A stretch of 10,260 nucleotides of DNA from Pseudomonadota bacterium (GTDB lineage: Bacteria; Verrucomicrobiota; Verrucomicrobiia; Chthoniobacterales; UBA6821), in contig RFPR01000072.1 in the NCBI GenBank assembly GCA_009928265.1, positions 1-10,260 of the forward strand, in the 5' to 3' direction. Of the stretch, positions 6,905 to 10,260 are shown in pieces; position 1 is the first letter of the stretch, and every line of letters starts with the position of its first letter. A program made the translations under genes and the position numbers. Under the pieces are notes generated by a model. That model searched no databases. It saw only the letters and a list, made by a program, of their open reading frames with translations, and was not told the DNA's origin.

Positions 6905-8287
6905 ATGACGACGAATAAAAAACACGCCGCTCACCCCGCCAAGCAGTCCCTCCCTCTTGCTCTGGTTGTCTGGGCGGTAGTGCTGGCGGTTACGCTCCTT
7001 CGTCTTTTAGTAGCGACCGGAGGTGCCCCGACCGAGCAAGAGGCTTTCCTCCTCGTCTGTGCTGCTCACCCTGCTGGCGGCTACGTCGAGGGAGCTGCCG
7101 GTGCACCCCTCCTGCTCACTCTGACTCATGCAGGCTTTCCCATCCTCCGTTGGATTCCTGTATTGGCCACCCTGATCCTCTCGTGGTGTGTCTGGTGGAT
7201 CGGACGCCGCGTTGCCCCCCACCGACCGGCGGTCGCCCTCTGGTCACTGCTCGCGGTGAATGCCCTTCCACAGGTGAACTTGGCTTCGCTGGTGATGAAT
7301 AGCGCCGCGGTCACGGCATCCCTCCTCCTGCTCTCCACGGTCGCGGGATGGCATGCCGCTCACTCCCGTGGACAGGCACTCGCTGCCTGGTCCCTCTTTG
7401 GCATCACGCTTGGCGTGACGACTTTTTTCTGGCTTCCCGCAGCGCTCATCCTGATTCCGGTGCTGGGAGGTTCCTTTGTTCGGCGCGGATTCAGCGAGTT
7501 TCCGTGGAGGGGGAGCTTGCTTGCATTCGGATTCCTGATTCTCGGTTGGATCGCTCCGCTTTCTTGGAATGCGAAGAACCGCTGGATTGGTTGGTATGGC
7601 GTGGCGCAGGGATGGGATGTCCTGAACATCGATGGATATCATTTTTCGTTCGGACTGATCGTCGCGGTGAGTGCCTTGGCGGTACCGTGGCTCGTGGTCC
7701 TGGCTTTCCGATCACGGGGCTGGAGTGCCCTGATGCTTGCCGTGGCCATCGCTGCTGCCTCGCTGAGTGGAGTCTGGTTGATGCTTCCCGGAACGATTCC
7801 GGCGGGGCTCCCATCGCCTGTCGGGGTGAGGGGACTCGGAACATTGGCCCAACTCCTGCTTCAACTTCGAGGGGAGCGCCCCGATCCCAAGGGGCAACCA
7901 TCGTTCCTGATCGCCTCCACGCCGGGACTGGCCGCACTGCTTGGATCACGGATCACCTTGGACTATCCTGAGCGCCCCGGCGCTCCCTCTGTCTTCGTCG
8001 CCGAATCGCCCAGCATGGGAAACTCCTACGCCTTCTGGCCCTCCTACCCCGATGCCGTTGCAGCTGGAAAGACTGATAATTTGTACACCGAGGAGAAATC
8101 GGCCAGCCCCTTTCTCGGCCGTAACGCCCTCTACATTACTACCGAATCGAAAGAGGAACTGCCTCAAAGTATTACGGGGGCCTTCAGTGCGGTTGGATTG
8201 CTCAAGGAACAGCCCATTATGATCAGCGGAAGGACACAGGTGATCCGGATTTATCAGTGCGAGGATTATCGGGCACTGTCGCTTTAA
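6905..8287 (+). CDS. Polytopic membrane protein related to ArnT/GT39-type (GT-C) glycosyltransferases
   Basis: The protein has 460 residues with roughly 8-9 hydrophobic segments over the first 320 residues, then a soluble C-terminal part of about 130 residues. The order fits the GT-C family that moves sugars from polyprenyl-phosphate carriers: a first helix (15-38), an outer loop with EQEAF at 44-48 and GYVEG at 59-63 where the family usually has DEAYYW and GYYDHPP, then many helices. The C-terminal region contains SFLIAS (333-338), FWPSYPD (377-383) and NALYIT segments like those of ArnT/GT39-like proteins. The first-loop aspartate of the family is Gln45 here and the DHPP motif is absent, so activity or specificity may differ. 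The gene follows PAP2 by one base and is probably translated with it. Donor and acceptor are unknown. Confidence 0.65.
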   Translation: MTTNKKHAAHPAKQSLPLALVVWAVVLAVTLLRLLVATGGAPTEQEAFLLVCAAHPAGGYVEGAAGAPLLLTLTHAGFPILRWIPVLATLILSWCVWWIGRRVAPHRPAVALWSLLAVNALPQVNLASLVMNSAAVTASLLLLSTVAGWHAAHSRGQALAAWSLFGITLGVTTFFWLPAALILIPVLGGSFVRRGFSEFPWRGSLLAFGFLILGWIAPLSWNAKNRWIGWYGVAQGWDVLNIDGYHFSFGLIVAVSALAVPWLVVLAFRSRGWSALMLAVAIAAASLSGVWLMLPGTIPAGLPSPVGVRGLGTLAQLLLQLRGERPDPKGQPSFLIASTPGLAALLGSRITLDYPERPGAPSVFVAESPSMGNSYAFWPSYPDAVAAGKTDNLYTEEKSASPFLGRNALYITTESKEELPQSITGAFSAVGLLKEQPIMISGRTQVIRIYQCEDYRALSL

Positions 8288-8288
8288 C

Positions 8289-8322
8289 AAAAAAAGCCCC
8301 GGCCATTGCTGACCGGGGCTTT
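8289..8322 (-). terminator. Rho-independent terminator of ahcY, probably bidirectional
   Basis: GCCCCGG (8296-8302) pairs perfectly with CCGGGGC (8313-8319) around a 10-base loop, and the flanking AAA and TTT extend the stem. Read on the minus strand it is followed by seven T residues, a strong terminator 27 bases beyond the ahcY stop. Read on the plus strand it lies just after the stop of the GT-C-like gene but is followed by only a short TTT, so termination there may be weaker. Confidence 0.9.
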
Positions 8323-8348
8323 GAAGTTTGGAGCCTTAGCCTATCGAC

Positions 8349-9758
8349 CTAGTAGCGGTAGTGAGCCGGCTTGTAGGGTCCTTCGACGGAGACGTCGAGG
8401 TAGTCGGCCTGCTCCTTGGTGAGTTGGGTCAGTTTGACACCGATCTTGTCAAGGTGGAGACGGGCAACTTCCTCGTCGAGCTTCTTGGGGAGAACGTAGA
8501 CACCTGGCTTGTAGGTCTCGCGGTTCTTCCAGAGCTCGAGTTGGGCGAGTGTCTGGTTGCTGAAGCTGGCGCTCATCACGAAGCTCGGGTGGCCGGTGGC
8601 GCAGCCGAGATTGACGAGACGTCCCTCGGCGAGGAGGAAGATCTCGTGGCCATTAGAGAAGGTGTACTTGTCGACCTGGGGCTTGATGTTGGTGTGCTTC
8701 ACAGACTTATCCCCCTGCAGCTTGTCGACCTCGATCTCGTTGTCGAAGTGTCCGATGTTGCAGATGATCGCCTGGTCCTTCATGCGCTTCATGTGCTCGA
8801 AGGTGATGACCCCGACGTTGCCGGTGGTGGTGACGTAAATGTCGGCGCGGCCGAGGGTATCCTCGATCGTGGTGACCTCGTATCCCTCCATGGCGGCCTG
8901 GAGTGCATTGATCGGGTCGATCTCGGTGATGATAACGCGGGCACCCTGTCCGCGGAGGGATTGGGCGCTTCCCTTGCCGACATCGCCATAACCGCAGATG
9001 ACGGCGACCTTGCCGGAGATCATGACGTCGATGGCGCGGTTCAGGCCGTCGACGAGCGAGTGGCGGCAACCATAAAGATTATCAAACTTCGACTTGGTGA
9101 CCGAATCGTTCACGTTGAAGGAAGGAACGAGGAGCTTACCCTTCTCGTGGAGCTTGTAGAGGCGGTGAACACCGGTGGTGGTCTCCTCGGAGACACCCTT
9201 CCACTCCTTCACGACCTCGTGCCAGCGTCCCGGGGTCTCGGCGTGGATTTGCTTGAGGAGGTCCTTGATGACCTGCTCCTCATGGTTGCCGGAGGCAGTG
9301 TTGATCCAGCCGTCGCCATCCTCGAGTTCGTAGCCCTTGTGGATGAAGAGGGTGACGTCACCGCCGTCGTCGACGACCATCTGGGGGCCCTTGCCGCCCG
9401 GAAAGCTGATCGCTTTGTTGGTGCACCACCAATATTCCTCGAGGGTCTCGCCCTTCCACGCAAAGACCGGGATGCCCGCCGCGGCGATCGCGGCCGCGGC
9501 CTGATCCTGCGTGGAGAAAATGTTGCAGCTGGCCCAGCGAACATCCGCGCCGAGATCGACGAGAGTCTCGATGAGGACCGCCGTCTGGATGGTCATGTGG
9601 AGTGATCCGGTGATACGCACGCCTTGGAGGGGCTTCTCCTTGGCGTATTTCTCACGGATGGCCATGAGACCGGGCATCTCCTTCTCGGCGATGTTGATCT
9701 CCTTGCGACCCCACTCGGCGAGTGAGATGTCGGCTACTTTATAATCTGTAAATGACAT
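8349..9758 (-). CDS. ahcY: S-adenosylhomocysteinase
   Basis: This cytoplasmic NAD-dependent enzyme splits S-adenosylhomocysteine to adenosine and homocysteine, clearing the product that inhibits methyltransferases. It has 469 residues. Substrate-site residues visible include His54 in GSLHMT, Asp130 in VVDDGGD, and Lys222, Asp226, Asn227 and Cys231 in the VTKSKFDNLYGC segment. The NAD-binding Rossmann motif GYGDVGKG is at 256-263. The C-terminus ends YKPAHYRY, carrying the Lys and Tyr that reach the partner subunit's cofactor in the tetramer. An insert of about 40 residues near 146-185 makes it longer than the 432-residue human enzyme; this insert is common in bacterial and plant forms. It lies 50 bp downstream of metK on the same strand and ends at a strong terminator. 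No Shine-Dalgarno sequence is seen before the ATG. Confidence 0.97.
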   Translation of the reverse strand: MSFTDYKVADISLAEWGRKEINIAEKEMPGLMAIREKYAKEKPLQGVRITGSLHMTIQTAVLIETLVDLGADVRWASCNIFSTQDQAAAAIAAAGIPVFAWKGETLEEYWWCTNKAISFPGGKGPQMVVDDGGDVTLFIHKGYELEDGDGWINTASGNHEEQVIKDLLKQIHAETPGRWHEVVKEWKGVSEETTTGVHRLYKLHEKGKLLVPSFNVNDSVTKSKFDNLYGCRHSLVDGLNRAIDVMISGKVAVICGYGDVGKGSAQSLRGQGARVIITEIDPINALQAAMEGYEVTTIEDTLGRADIYVTTTGNVGVITFEHMKRMKDQAIICNIGHFDNEIEVDKLQGDKSVKHTNIKPQVDKYTFSNGHEIFLLAEGRLVNLGCATGHPSFVMSASFSNQTLAQLELWKNRETYKPGVYVLPKKLDEEVARLHLDKIGVKLTQLTKEQADYLDVSVEGPYKPAHYRY

Positions 9759-9808
9759 GGGAGTTGGGAGCTGGTAGCTAGGGATTTGGTGTTGTGTGGA
9801 CTTGTTGA

Positions 9809-10260
9809 TTAGTGTTTCGCAGCGGCGATTGCGGCTTTCTTGAGAGCTGCGGCCTTGTCGGTCTTCTCCCAGGTGATGTCCGCATCGTTCTTGCCAAAGT
9901 GACCGTAGTTGGTGGTCTTGGAGTAGATCGGGCGGCGCAGCTTGAGCTGGCTGATGATCTCGGAGGGCTTGAAGCCGAAGGTCTTCTTCACCGCGATCTC
10001 GATCGCCTCCTCGGGAACCGTGGCGGTGCCGAAGGTATCGATGTGGATGGAGACGGGGTTCGGATGTCCGATCGCGTAGGCAAACTGGACCTCGCAGCGG
10101 GCGGCGAGGCCCGCGGCCACCACGTTCTTCGCCACATAGCGGCCCATGTAGGCTGCGGAGCGGTCGACTTTGGTCGGGTCCTTACCTGAGAAGGCACCGC
10201 CGCCGTGACGGCCCATTCCACCATAGGTGTCGACGATGATTTTGCGGCCGGTGAGGCCGG
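9809..10260 (-). CDS. metK: S-adenosylmethionine synthase, C-terminal part (5' end outside the window)
   Basis: MetK makes S-adenosylmethionine from methionine and ATP. The window holds about 149 C-terminal residues of a protein usually near 390; the frame is open through the right edge, so the apparent ATG at 10216 is an internal methionine. The first visible residues read GLTGRKIIVDTYGGMGRHGG, followed by GAFSGKDPTKVDRSAAY, the hallmark active-site segment with the lysines and aspartate that hold the phosphates and metals. Further on, VAAGLAARCEVQFAYAIG and YGHFGKNDADITWEKTDKA match the C-terminal domain of the family. It precedes ahcY by 50 bp on the same strand, so SAM synthesis and SAH removal are probably co-transcribed. 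Its promoter and any riboswitch lie beyond the window. Confidence 0.97.
   Translation of the reverse strand, partial: GLTGRKIIVDTYGGMGRHGGGAFSGKDPTKVDRSAAYMGRYVAKNVVAAGLAARCEVQFAYAIGHPNPVSIHIDTFGTATVPEEAIEIAVKKTFGFKPSEIISQLKLRRPIYSKTTNYGHFGKNDADITWEKTDKAAALKKAAIAAAKH

Noticed and set aside
8361..9605. Long open frame antisense to ahcY
   Set aside because: It is rich in Asp, Glu, Leu, Val and Gly with no family resemblance, and mirrors the codon bias of the strongly supported ahcY on the other strand.
9759..9808. Possible SAM or SAH riboswitch between metK and ahcY
   Set aside because: The gap is only 50 bp, too short for the known SAM classes and lacking the conserved SAH riboswitch core; any riboswitch would more likely precede metK outside the window.

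Overview
The window reads as about 10 kb of bacterial chromosome with moderately high GC and dense, ordinary coding. The set is a P3B magnesium ATPase, an alanine racemase, an M20 metallopeptidase, a PAP2 lipid phosphatase, an ArnT/GT39-like membrane protein, S-adenosylhomocysteinase and S-adenosylmethionine synthase. Most starts lack a Shine-Dalgarno sequence. Alanine racemase implies a peptidoglycan-bearing bacterium. The AhcY and MetK sequences and the weak SD use would fit a Verrucomicrobiota-like lineage, but this is an impression from sequence flavour, not a demonstrated assignment.

Layout from left to right: (1) the last 39 codons of an unidentified plus-strand gene; (2) a plus-strand pair, mgtA followed 21 bp later by a gene for a PTS EIIA-like (PtsN/fructose type) protein with an unassigned C-terminal extension of about 110 residues; (3) a 139 bp convergent intergenic region holding a 98 bp imperfect inverted repeat with a nested hairpin, plus a second smaller hairpin; (4) alr on the minus strand, divergent from (5) a tightly packed plus-strand cluster of M20 peptidase, PAP2 phosphatase and GT-C-like membrane protein; (6) a bidirectional hairpin terminator between convergent genes; (7) minus-strand metK (5' part outside the window) followed by ahcY.

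Functionally there are three themes. One is Mg2+ import with a possible phosphotransfer-linked partner. The second is envelope work: D-alanine supply by Alr, lipid phosphate removal by PAP2 and a probable lipid-linked sugar transferase relative. The third is the activated methyl cycle, in which MetK makes SAM and AhcY clears S-adenosylhomocysteine. I found no phage, IS transposase, CRISPR array, tRNA or rRNA. No obviously new multi-gene system is visible. The best leads are the EIIA-like partner of MgtA, the palindromic element at 3736-3833, and the GT-C-like protein whose usual catalytic motif is altered.
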